A stretch of 13,614 bases of DNA from DATKXU01 sp035528905 (GTDB taxonomy: Bacteria > Armatimonadota > UBA5829 > DTJY01), in the NCBI GenBank assembly GCA_035528905.1, contig DATKXU010000100.1, forward strand, positions 1 through 13,614. The letters run 5' to 3'. A program made the translations under genes and the position numbers. Within the stretch, counting starts at the first letter, position 1; each line of letters begins with the position of its first letter. Shown here piece after piece: positions 6,204 to 13,106 of the stretch. The notes beneath the pieces are model-generated. The model was not told the origin of the DNA and made no database searches. It saw only the letters and a program-made list of their open reading frames with translations.

Positions 6204-6824
6204 TCAAACAGGTCTAACGAGGTCCTTGAAACGCCGTGTTTTCAGCACTGACTTGTACCTGTTATGACACCAGACGTAATCCTCGACCAAGCCGATGCCA
6301 GCAGCCTGAAGGGCGTCAATTAACTCAGCAGCGTGCCATACATCTCGGTCGCTCGGTACAGAGTTGTTGTTTGGATGGTTATGAGCGATAGCTACCGCAT
6401 GCGACCCGGTAGCGAGTGCGTGGGCTACTATTGTATCGGTAGGTATGGGTACAGAATTGTCGTCGCCTACCCAGTGGTGTATATCCAATACTCGGTTGCC
6501 GGAGTCAAAGTAGATACACACCGCGCCTTCGATTCCTCCGACGTAATGAATAGGTTCCAGTAAGGCGCTCATTGCGTTCAGAAGTAACAACCTCGATGCA
6601 ACCGGTTTGCCGGACAAGCTGCGACGTGCAGTGGCAACCCTTTCACTGAACTCGCCTGCGGCCAGTTGCTGCTGTTTCAAAACCCCCTGGTGTTTGGCCT
6701 CGAGTCGAGCGTTGATGCTATGGCGAACCACAGCGTCGATCCCCAAGCCCAACCATAATGGCCAAAGAATCACAATCAGAAAAATCACAATGCCAAACCC
6801 TATTATACAGCCTAGTCCTTCCAT
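6204..6824 (-). CDS. Membrane-tethered RadC-like JAMM/MPN domain protein
   Basis: From the ATG at 6824 the product is 206 residues. A GTG at 6839 would add five, but AGGTGG lies 11 nt before the ATG and nothing usable precedes the GTG. Residues about 4-30 form one strong hydrophobic segment (IIGFGIVIFLIVILWPLWL), so the protein is probably membrane-anchored. The C-terminal half has the JAMM signature HxH-x7-S-x2-D: H148 and H150 (AHNHPNNN), S158 and D161. It ends with the RadC-like DYVWCHNRYKS element. Classical RadC starts with an HhH region, which is missing here and replaced by the transmembrane helix and a linker. RadC-family JAMM domains are metal-binding, and their physiological role is unsettled. 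It lies 130 bp before the Rx4H-protein gene on the same strand, in the lower-GC block. Metal-binding residues are intact, and the substrate is unknown. Confidence 0.85.
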   Translation of the reverse strand: MEGLGCIIGFGIVIFLIVILWPLWLGLGIDAVVRHSINARLEAKHQGVLKQQQLAAGEFSERVATARRSLSGKPVASRLLLLNAMSALLEPIHYVGGIEGAVCIYFDSGNRVLDIHHWVGDDNSVPIPTDTIVAHALATGSHAVAIAHNHPNNNSVPSDRDVWHAAELIDALQAAGIGLVEDYVWCHNRYKSVLKTRRFKDLVRPV

Positions 6825-6911
6825 AAGTACGGCACCCACCTATGCATGAAGCCATTAGTCATAGGTATTGAGAAGACCGATATTCGCGGAAATCTCCCTA
6901 CAAGCACCAGT

Positions 6912-7730
6912 TCAACCGCTCCCAAATGTTTTCTTCAAATACTCCAAACTCTCCACGGCAATCGTCAGCGGATCGGGCTTGAAGTCGAAGACCTCCACCG
7001 AAACGTATCCGTCGAAGCCAATCTTCCTGAGGGCGGCAGCAATCTCACGGAAATCCGTATCCCCTGCCCCAGGGCCTCGTCCGCCGGCGTCGTTCGCGTG
7101 GACGTGCATCACGAGCTCGCCCGCCTCCTCGATGATCCGCGGGACCGGCTTCCCCTCCGAGCACATGCTCTTGACGTCCAGCATCGTGCGGAAGTGAGGC
7201 TTGTTCACCTCGTGCACCATTCGCACGGCCTCGGCTACTGTATTGATAAAGTTCGTCTCACGAGCTGGAAGCGCCTCTATGCACAGGTAGACTCCCGCGT
7301 CCCCGGCTGTCTCAGCGCAGTGAGCGAAGGTTTCACGAGCATATTCCCAAGCCTGCTCGTATGTCAGGCTCTCATGGACATTCCGCTGCTTCGGTGAGCC
7401 GAAGACCAACACCCGACCCCCGACGTCGCCGCAGAAGCGGATCAGGGCATCCAGGTACTCCCTTGTCCGGCGGCGGATAGCTTCGTCGGGATGGTTGATG
7501 TACAACCCTTCCGGCTTCACCAGCAACCAGTGGAGACCGACTATCTCGACGCCGTTCGAGTCGGCGGCCTTCACGATCTCCCTGCGCCGCGACCGGGGGA
7601 TATCCTCCACGGAATCCGCAAGCGTGAACGGAGCGATTTCCACGCCCTCGTATCCCAACTCAGCGGCGGTGCGGAAGACATCCTCGATCTGCCAACCTTC
7701 AAACAGCTCATTGCAGATGGAGAATTTCAT
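6912..7730 (-). CDS. Sugar isomerase/epimerase-like TIM barrel protein
   Basis: This 272-residue protein has the xylose-isomerase-like (AP endonuclease 2) TIM-barrel pattern: MKFSICNELF at the first strand, LGYEGVEI at 25-32, and GLHWLL at 65-70. The metal-binding set is E152 (CIEALP), D185 (MLDVKSM), H211 (HVHANDA) and E246 (SVEVFDF). This matches the Glu/Asp/His/Glu set and, as I recall, the residue numbering of D-psicose (D-allulose) 3-epimerase, although the family also includes inosose dehydratases, hydroxypyruvate isomerases and uncharacterised members. A metal-dependent aldose/ketose or keto-acid isomerase is likely, with unknown substrate. There is no signal peptide, so it is cytoplasmic. 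It starts 21 nt after panC and is probably in the same transcript. The upstream ribosome binding site is weak (GAGAG). Confidence 0.85.
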   Translation of the reverse strand: MKFSICNELFEGWQIEDVFRTAAELGYEGVEIAPFTLADSVEDIPRSRRREIVKAADSNGVEIVGLHWLLVKPEGLYINHPDEAIRRRTREYLDALIRFCGDVGGRVLVFGSPKQRNVHESLTYEQAWEYARETFAHCAETAGDAGVYLCIEALPARETNFINTVAEAVRMVHEVNKPHFRTMLDVKSMCSEGKPVPRIIEEAGELVMHVHANDAGGRGPGAGDTDFREIAAALRKIGFDGYVSVEVFDFKPDPLTIAVESLEYLKKTFGSG

Positions 7731-7751
7731 ATAAGCTCTCGACCCAGCCCA

Positions 7752-8597
7752 TTACCTTGCCAGGAGCGTGTTGTCTATCAGCCGAGTCCCGCCGATGCGG
7801 ACGGCCAGCGCAAGCACCGCCTCGCCTTCCACCTTCACGACGTGCTCCAGCGTCTCTGGATGCACAACCGCCACATAGTCAATCCGAGCAAGCGGCTCCT
7901 GCAGGATGAACTTCTCCACGCGCTGGCGCAGTTCCTCGCCGGATGTGATGCCCTGATCGAGAAGCTCCTGCGCATACGCGAGCGACTTGCTCGATACCAG
8001 GGCCGCTCTGCGCTCCTCCGGGCTCAGGTACGTATTGCGCGAGGACATCGCAAGGCCGTCCGGCTCGCGGACGGTCGGCACCTCGACGATCCGGATGGGC
8101 AAGTCCAAGTCTTTCACCATCCGCTCGATGATCTTGAGCTGCTGGTAATCCTTCCGCCCGAAGTACGCCTTGTCCGGCTGCACGATACTCAACAGCTTGA
8201 GGACGACCGTCGTAACTCCACGGAAGTGGCCCGGACGCGAGGCCCCGCAAAGCACTTCGCTCAGCTTAGCGACCTCCACATAGGTCCGGTATCCCTCCGG
8301 GTATATCTCCTCGACCGAGGGATTGAATATCAAATCAACGCCGACCTCTCGAGCCATTCGGGCGTCCCGCTCCAGGTCACGGGGATACTCGCGGAAATCT
8401 TCACCCGGCCCGAACTGGATCGGGTTGACAAATATGCTGACGACGACAAGGTCGCTCTCCTGCCTCGCACGGCGCATGAGGGAAAGATGGCCTTCGTGGA
8501 AGCAGCCCATAGTGGGCACCAGGCCTACCGACTCCCCTTCTCGCCTTGTCTGAGCTATGGCAGCGCGCGTTTCCTTAATGGTGTGTAGAATCTCCAT
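7752..8597 (-). CDS. panC: Pantothenate synthetase (pantoate-beta-alanine ligase)
   Basis: PanC joins pantoate to beta-alanine with ATP, the last step of pantothenate synthesis. The 281-residue length is normal. The nucleotidyl-transferase signature is PTMGCFHEGHLSL at 28-40, with HxGH histidines H34 and H37. FVNPIQFGPGED (56-67), GHFRGVTTVVLKL (123-135), GRKDYQQL (147-154) and MSSRNTYLS (184-192) are the other family blocks. The usual PTMGALHEGH is PTMGCFHEGH here, a small change next to the ATP-binding histidine. It follows panB after a 67-bp gap filled by a 7-bp repeat, which leaves little room for a ribosome binding site. Beta-alanine supply (panD) is not in the window. Confidence 0.97.
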   Translation of the reverse strand: MEILHTIKETRAAIAQTRREGESVGLVPTMGCFHEGHLSLMRRARQESDLVVVSIFVNPIQFGPGEDFREYPRDLERDARMAREVGVDLIFNPSVEEIYPEGYRTYVEVAKLSEVLCGASRPGHFRGVTTVVLKLLSIVQPDKAYFGRKDYQQLKIIERMVKDLDLPIRIVEVPTVREPDGLAMSSRNTYLSPEERRAALVSSKSLAYAQELLDQGITSGEELRQRVEKFILQEPLARIDYVAVVHPETLEHVVKVEGEAVLALAVRIGGTRLIDNTLLAR

Positions 8598-8605
8598 GGC
8601 TTTTC

Positions 8606-8668
8606 AAATCCAAAATCCGAAGCTCGAAATTCGAAATCCGCAATCGGAAATCCAAAATCCGAAATCAG
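8606..8668. repeat. 7-bp-period tandem repeat between panB and panC (AAATCCG)
   Basis: Nine heptamers run without a gap: AAATCCA, AAATCCG, AAGCTCG, AAATTCG, AAATCCG, CAATCGG, AAATCCA, AAATCCG and AAATCAG. They fill the panB-panC spacer, and the last unit contains the panB stop (TCA on the plus strand, 8665-8667). The repeat therefore stops where coding begins. The same unit recurs in the next spacer at 9501-9521. Confidence 0.85.
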
Positions 8669-9468
8669 AAACCGTGCTCGGGGCCGGGGAATTCGCCGCT
8701 CTTCACTTCCTCGACATAGGACTTCATTGCCGCCAGGATAACCTCCGAGAGATTCGCGTATTTCTTCGCATGCCTCGGATGGAACTCACCATACAAGCCC
8801 AGAAGGTCGTTCGTAACCAGCACCTGGCCGTCGCAGTCCGGGCCGGCGCCGATGCCAATCGTCGGAATAGAAACTGACTCGGTGACTCGCTTGGCCAGCT
8901 CCTTCGGCACAAGCTCCAACACGATTGCGAAGACACCGGCCTGCTCCAGCGCCCTGGCATCGTTCAAGATACGCTGGGCATCCGACTCGGTTTTGCCCTG
9001 AATGCGCGGCCCGCCGAACTTGTGCACCGACTGCGGCGTATATCCGAGGTGCCCCAGGACGGGAATCCCAACATCCACGATTCGGCGGATCGTCTCCACC
9101 ATCGGGCGACCGCCTTCGAGCTTTACGGCATGGGCGCCGGCTTCCTGAAGGAACCTGCCGGCATTTGCCATCGCCTGCTCCGGGCTGATCTGGTAGCTCA
9201 TGAAAGGCATGTCGGCGACAACCATGGCCCGCTGAACACCCCTGACGACCGCCGCTGTATGATGCAGCATATCCTCCATGGTCACCGGCAGCGTAGTCTC
9301 GTATCCCAGGACGACCATCCCCAAAGAGTCACCCACAAGGGCGATATCCACTCCGGCTTCATTGAGCAGCTTCGCCGTCGAGTAGTCATACGCCGTTAGA
9401 GCGGTAATCTTCTCGCCCTTCTGCTTCTTCTCAAGCAAGCTCACGGTTGTAACCTTGTCCTTACTCAT
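8665..9468 (-). CDS. panB: 3-methyl-2-oxobutanoate hydroxymethyltransferase
   Basis: PanB transfers a hydroxymethyl group from 5,10-methylene-tetrahydrofolate to alpha-ketoisovalerate, giving ketopantoate, the first committed step to pantothenate and CoA. At 267 residues it has full family length. Catalytic and metal residues by comparison with E. coli are D47 (VGDSLG), D86 (ADMPF), K116 and E118 (VKLEGG), and E185 (ELVPKE). GHLGYTPQS (139-147) and IGIGAGPDCDGQVLV (204-218) are also intact. The ATG at 9468 follows a strong GGAGGGG ribosome binding site 7 nt away. panC follows, giving the usual panB-panC order. The ketopantoate reductase that links them (panE or ilvC) is not in the window. Confidence 0.97.
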   Translation of the reverse strand: MSKDKVTTVSLLEKKQKGEKITALTAYDYSTAKLLNEAGVDIALVGDSLGMVVLGYETTLPVTMEDMLHHTAAVVRGVQRAMVVADMPFMSYQISPEQAMANAGRFLQEAGAHAVKLEGGRPMVETIRRIVDVGIPVLGHLGYTPQSVHKFGGPRIQGKTESDAQRILNDARALEQAGVFAIVLELVPKELAKRVTESVSIPTIGIGAGPDCDGQVLVTNDLLGLYGEFHPRHAKKYANLSEVILAAMKSYVEEVKSGEFPGPEHGF

Positions 9469-9475
9469 AATTCAT

Positions 9476-9482
9476 CCCCTCC
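9476..9482 (-). promoter_or_regulatory. Strong ribosome binding site of panB
   Basis: GGAGGGG on the minus strand ends 7 nt before the panB ATG. It is one of the strongest ribosome binding sites in this cluster, fitting translation independent of the preceding membrane-protein genes. Confidence 0.75.
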
Positions 9483-9500
9483 AGAGGCCAGTAAATGCCT

Positions 9501-9521
9501 AAATCCGCAATCTGCAATCGG
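9501..9521. repeat. Short 7-bp repeat (AAATCCG family) before panB
   Basis: Three heptamers, AAATCCG, CAATCTG and CAATCGG, lie in the 57-bp spacer between the J-domain gene and panB. They share their consensus and orientation with the nine-unit array at 8606-8668. Both panB flanks therefore carry the same repeat family. Confidence 0.7.
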
Positions 9522-9525
9522 CGAA

Positions 9526-10668
9526 CTACCACCCCGGGCGGAACAAGTCCCCCATCGCCCAGCCGAATAGCAGCGCCGGGAACACGACATTGCCGCCGAA
9601 CAACAGCACATGCGGCGGATCGGGAGCATAGACCAGGAACGCCAGCACTGTCAGACAGAACGTCGCTGCAAACGCCTTTAGAAGCGACCTAGACAGGCTT
9701 TCCTGGATCAGCCCAATGAAAACATAAGCGGCCGCAGCCAGATAGAAATTGAAAAAGTTGAGGACTATCAGGATGAGGCCGATAGGATAGCTTGCCGTGC
9801 GCCGTCCAGGGGCGCGCACCGACTGGAATACCAGCTCGTCGTCCAACGGCTGGAGCGTCCCATTCACGCTCAGCAGGAACCCCGCCAAAGCGCCGATGAT
9901 CCCCAGCGTGGCGATCAGCATCGTGCTCCACACGCCGACATACGGCATGTTATGCTTGAGCCAGACTATCGGCTGCCCAGGACTCACAGCCAGCAGAACA
10001 AGCAGGAATGCGGCCATGGACCAGCCAACCAGGTTCAAGCCCATTTTGAGCGCAGCCTCTCTTTCCAAGCTCACTCCTGGCACCCTGGCTCCGCTGCGGT
10101 ATAGGAGACGATTCAACTTGGCGTGAACGTCTGCGTTTCCGGGGTCGAGCTGGACGACGATCGCGTACATGGCTATGGCATTGTCCAGCTGGCCCTGTAT
10201 CCTATAGATATCCCCGAGGATTATGTGCGCCTGCACGTTCCTCGGATCCACGCTTTGGGCCTCTCTGCACGCCGTGACCGCAGAGCGGAACTGTCCCCGG
10301 ATGAAAGCAGCCTGCGCCTCTCGAATCCATCGCTCTGCCTGGGCAGCACGCCCTCTCGCGGCAGGTGCCTGAGGCCTTTGCGCCCGGTATCCAGGCACGC
10401 CTGGAGCTCGCGGCTCGGCTGGCCGACTGGGTGGCACCCGGAACATCTCAGCGTCCAGCGAGGCATCGTATATCGTGCGCTTGTCCGGGCTGATGAGTGT
10501 CTGATACGCCTCGGCTATCTCGATGAAGGCAGCCTTCGCGGCCGCCTTGTCCTGGGCCACGTCGGGATGGTACCGCCGCACGAGCTGGCGATACCGGCGC
10601 TTGATCTGCTCCAGAGTCGCCGCCCTGGACACACCCAGTATCTCGTAATATGTCTTCTTGATTGGCAT
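9526..10668 (-). CDS. J-domain/TPR integral membrane protein
   Basis: The 380 residues divide clearly. Residues 5-69 are a J domain (YYEILGVSR, HPD at 34-36, then a Y-x-x-L-s-D-like helix IV region), the part that stimulates the ATPase of DnaK/Hsp70. A Pro/Ala/Arg-rich linker covers about 78-108. Two TPR-like repeats lie at about 111-190 (AQAAFIRGQFRSAV, then DPRNVQAHIILGDIYRIQGQ and DPGNADVHAKL). About five membrane segments follow near 212-229, 248-267, 296-322, 333-348 and 355-373. It is not the chaperone DnaJ itself, since the Gly/Phe region, zinc centre and C-terminal domains are missing. The ATG lies 6 nt after the gspF-like stop without a clear ribosome binding site, suggesting coupling. 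I infer a membrane docking site that recruits DnaK, perhaps to the neighbouring GspF-type assembly. The architecture is certain and the role is not. Confidence 0.85.
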   Translation of the reverse strand: MPIKKTYYEILGVSRAATLEQIKRRYRQLVRRYHPDVAQDKAAAKAAFIEIAEAYQTLISPDKRTIYDASLDAEMFRVPPSRPAEPRAPGVPGYRAQRPQAPAARGRAAQAERWIREAQAAFIRGQFRSAVTACREAQSVDPRNVQAHIILGDIYRIQGQLDNAIAMYAIVVQLDPGNADVHAKLNRLLYRSGARVPGVSLEREAALKMGLNLVGWSMAAFLLVLLAVSPGQPIVWLKHNMPYVGVWSTMLIATLGIIGALAGFLLSVNGTLQPLDDELVFQSVRAPGRRTASYPIGLILIVLNFFNFYLAAAAYVFIGLIQESLSRSLLKAFAATFCLTVLAFLVYAPDPPHVLLFGGNVVFPALLFGWAMGDLFRPGW

Positions 10669-10674
10669 GAGCTA

Positions 10675-11865
10675 TCACTGACTGAACACGCGGCTGAAAT
10701 ACCCCACGTAGAATTTTATCACAAACGCGCCAATATACGCCGCCATGCCGAGAAACAGGAGCACGCCCAGGGTGACGCTGCTTTGGAGAGTAGCGACCTC
10801 TGCTTCACCCTCTGTGTACTCGGCGACCTTGTCCAGCATCGCATCAACATTCCCCGTCTGTTCTCCTGTCGCGAGCATATCGAGCGCCATCCGGGGGAGA
10901 ACCCCCGTCCGCTCCAGCGACTCGGAAAGGGACTGGCCCCGCTCTATCGGATCAATCGCTGTCTTGAGGCGCGTTGCGAGGAACCAGTTCCCGCTCGCGT
11001 CCGCCGCATGCGCCAGTCCTTGGGAAAGAGGCGCTCCCGCAGCAAACATGGCGGACACCACGCGGTAGAATTTGGACAGCGCCAGCATCCGGACGATATT
11101 CCCTATCCTTGGGATCGCCAGCTTGACCATATCTACGCCGTACCTGAACGACTGGATCTGGTAGAGTATCCGATACACAGCCCACAGAGCCAGAATAACA
11201 ATTGCGATGGGTATCAGGTTGTATACAGTTGCCCTCAGATACTCCCTGAGGCCTTCGAGCAGCAATATCGGGAGTGAGGGAATGAAGATCACCGCGAGCA
11301 CCAGAATCTTTGGGTAGAGAGTGACGAGGCGCAGCTTCTGCCTGACACTGTGTTCCCACTCCAAGTAATCCGCGATCCTCTCTATCATCTTGTCCAGCAT
11401 GCCGCTCGCCTCGCCGGCACGTAGAAGGCTGATGTGCAGCTCCGGGAACATCCAGGGATAGCGGGCAAAAGCATCGCTCAGACGGGTGCCGCTCTGCAGG
11501 AATTCCATCGTCTCCGCGGCGATCTTCCTAAGGCGGCGGCTTCCTCCCTGCGATCGAAGGGATCTCATGGCCTGGGTGAGCGTCAGCCCAGACCTCATCA
11601 TTGTGGCAAGCTGGCGGTAGAAGATGCCAAGACTGTAAACCGTCGCGCCCGCGAATATGGGGTTCACGAACCATCTCACGAACAGCCGCGCCGGGTTCCA
11701 GCTTGTGCGTGCCTGCTCGACGCCGACGGGCGCCTCGCGTATGTCGAGCACGAAGTACCCCATCCTCTGAAGGTTCGCCACAGCCGAGCGCTGATCCTCG
11801 GCATCCACGACGCCGGCGATGGTTCGCCCCGATTTGTCCTTTACTTTGTATCTAAAGGAAGCCAC
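10675..11865 (-). CDS. Type II secretion/type IV pilus platform protein (GspF/PilC family), copy 1
   Basis: This 396-residue inner-membrane protein has the full GspF/PilC plan. An N-terminal cytoplasmic segment (FRYKVKDKSGRTIAGVVDA, residues 4-22) is followed by two T2SS-F domains at about 78-200 and 262-386. The conserved GExxG of each domain is present as GEASG (151-155) and GEQTG (334-338). Membrane segments are near 182-204, 214-236 and 362-386. Family members form the platform that couples the assembly ATPase to pilin extraction and polymerisation. The start is a GTG with GAGG 9 nt upstream. It follows the second GspF-like gene by 17 nt and precedes the J/TPR gene by 6 nt. No GspE/PilB ATPase, pilin or secretin is in the window, so I cannot say whether it serves a pilus or a secretion system. 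Confidence 0.93.
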   Translation of the reverse strand: MASFRYKVKDKSGRTIAGVVDAEDQRSAVANLQRMGYFVLDIREAPVGVEQARTSWNPARLFVRWFVNPIFAGATVYSLGIFYRQLATMMRSGLTLTQAMRSLRSQGGSRRLRKIAAETMEFLQSGTRLSDAFARYPWMFPELHISLLRAGEASGMLDKMIERIADYLEWEHSVRQKLRLVTLYPKILVLAVIFIPSLPILLLEGLREYLRATVYNLIPIAIVILALWAVYRILYQIQSFRYGVDMVKLAIPRIGNIVRMLALSKFYRVVSAMFAAGAPLSQGLAHAADASGNWFLATRLKTAIDPIERGQSLSESLERTGVLPRMALDMLATGEQTGNVDAMLDKVAEYTEGEAEVATLQSSVTLGVLLFLGMAAYIGAFVIKFYVGYFSRVFSQ

Positions 11866-11882
11866 GGATCACTGCCTCGATC

Positions 11883-13106
11883 TCATATGCCAAACATAGT
11901 GAACAGATTCCGATAGGGCACAGCTACCCCCCAGATCACTGCAACGCCGATCGCGATTATGTTCACCAAGATCACGACATGAAGGCCAAACCACTTCGTC
12001 CGCCCGACGGCCCAGAGAGCCGTATCCTCATAGTGTGCGGCCATTCTCTGAAAGCCGTCTACGATCTGCCCGCCCATCTCAGCGGCAGCCAACATCCGTG
12101 AATCTTCGCTGGTGAAGAGGCCGGTCGCAGCCACGGCCTCGCCGAACTTCCTGCCCGACTGAAGCGCCGGCGCCTGTTCCCAAAGACGCACGCCGACGAC
12201 GGAGTTCTCAGAAGCGCGAGACGCCGCATCCCACGCCTGGGCCGGCAGGATTCCGGCGTTCTGCAGCCGCCATAGTATCCTGGTGAAGCTCGCTAACGAC
12301 CGCATCCTGCTCGCCTGGGCGTATCCAGGCACGCGAAGCACCAATCTGTGCGCCAGAGGACGCATGCTCGGCTGCCGAAACACAGCGGCTATCAGGAAGT
12401 AGCCTCCGATCAAGATGAGGGACGGTAGAGCAACATGCAGCGCAGTCCACTTGGTATACGCGGCAATAGCAGCGCCAATAGAACCTTGGCCCTCCTTAAA
12501 CACCGTCGGCAAGAATATCGGCAGAAATGGCGCAATGAGGAACGTCCCGATTGCGTTTATCCATCCCACGATACATAGGATTCGGAGTAAGCGATTAGAT
12601 GCGCGCCGGGCAAGCTCGTAGTCGAGGGCGATGTCGCCCACCATGGCCGGCAGGAAGCCGCCGATTTCTCCAGCAGCCACGACCCCCACTGCGTGCGCCG
12701 GAAAAGCCCTCGGGAACTCCGCCATGGCGTCGCTCAGCTTCCCTCCGGCCTGCACCCTTGACGCCATGCGCTCCAAGATAATGCGCATCCCGCGGTTCGG
12801 CGTCTGGCGCCCGATTTGAGTCAGCGCCTCGAATGTGCTCATTCCAGCCTGGAGACAGGATTGCAGCGACCTGAAGAAAACCATCAGCTCGTTTGGAGGC
12901 GCAGACGTGCGCAAAGTCCGCATAGCACGAGCGCGAACGGCCTGCAACCGAGGTGGAGACTGAGACGGCGCCGCTGGCATTACGACTTTCACTGTGCAGC
13001 CTTTGGAGATCAGGCGCTCGCGGACGTCCGACTCCGAAGCAGCGTCCGTCACTCCGATAAGGGTTCTCCCGCTCTTATCCACGATCTCATACCGGAAAAG
13101 CGGCAT
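11883..13106 (-). CDS. Type II secretion/type IV pilus platform protein (GspF/PilC family), copy 2
   Basis: At 407 residues this is a second full-length GspF-like protein. It starts with a similar N-terminal segment (FRYEIVDKSGRTLIGVTDA, 4-22) and has two F domains at about 75-200 and 268-395. Its GExxG motifs are GEIGG (146-150) and a changed AEMGG (342-346), where the second motif has lost its first glycine. Membrane segments lie near 172-199, 224-243 and 373-394. Outside the N-terminus it differs greatly from the adjacent copy, so this is not a recent duplication. The ATG shares its A with the folK stop (TAATG) and is preceded by GGAGGTGG, so translation is probably coupled to folK. A heteromeric platform, or two separate machines, are both possible. 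Confidence 0.9.
   Translation of the reverse strand: MPLFRYEIVDKSGRTLIGVTDAASESDVRERLISKGCTVKVVMPAAPSQSPPRLQAVRARAMRTLRTSAPPNELMVFFRSLQSCLQAGMSTFEALTQIGRQTPNRGMRIILERMASRVQAGGKLSDAMAEFPRAFPAHAVGVVAAGEIGGFLPAMVGDIALDYELARRASNRLLRILCIVGWINAIGTFLIAPFLPIFLPTVFKEGQGSIGAAIAAYTKWTALHVALPSLILIGGYFLIAAVFRQPSMRPLAHRLVLRVPGYAQASRMRSLASFTRILWRLQNAGILPAQAWDAASRASENSVVGVRLWEQAPALQSGRKFGEAVAATGLFTSEDSRMLAAAEMGGQIVDGFQRMAAHYEDTALWAVGRTKWFGLHVVILVNIIAIGVAVIWGVAVPYRNLFTMFGI

Noticed and set aside
6840..6911. Possible regulatory site between the TIM-barrel and RadC-like genes
   Set aside because: I see no convincing promoter, hairpin or repeat in these 72 bases.
7491..8588. Open frame of 365 codons on the plus strand
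   Set aside because: It runs antisense across the end of the TIM-barrel gene and all of panC, both well supported. No motif is visible.
10123..11277. Open frame of 384 codons on the plus strand
   Set aside because: It is antisense to the J/TPR and gspF-like genes, with biased composition and no domain signature.
9526..13106. Complete type IV pilus or type II secretion locus
   Set aside because: Only platform proteins are present. No assembly ATPase, pilin, prepilin peptidase or secretin can be found in the window.
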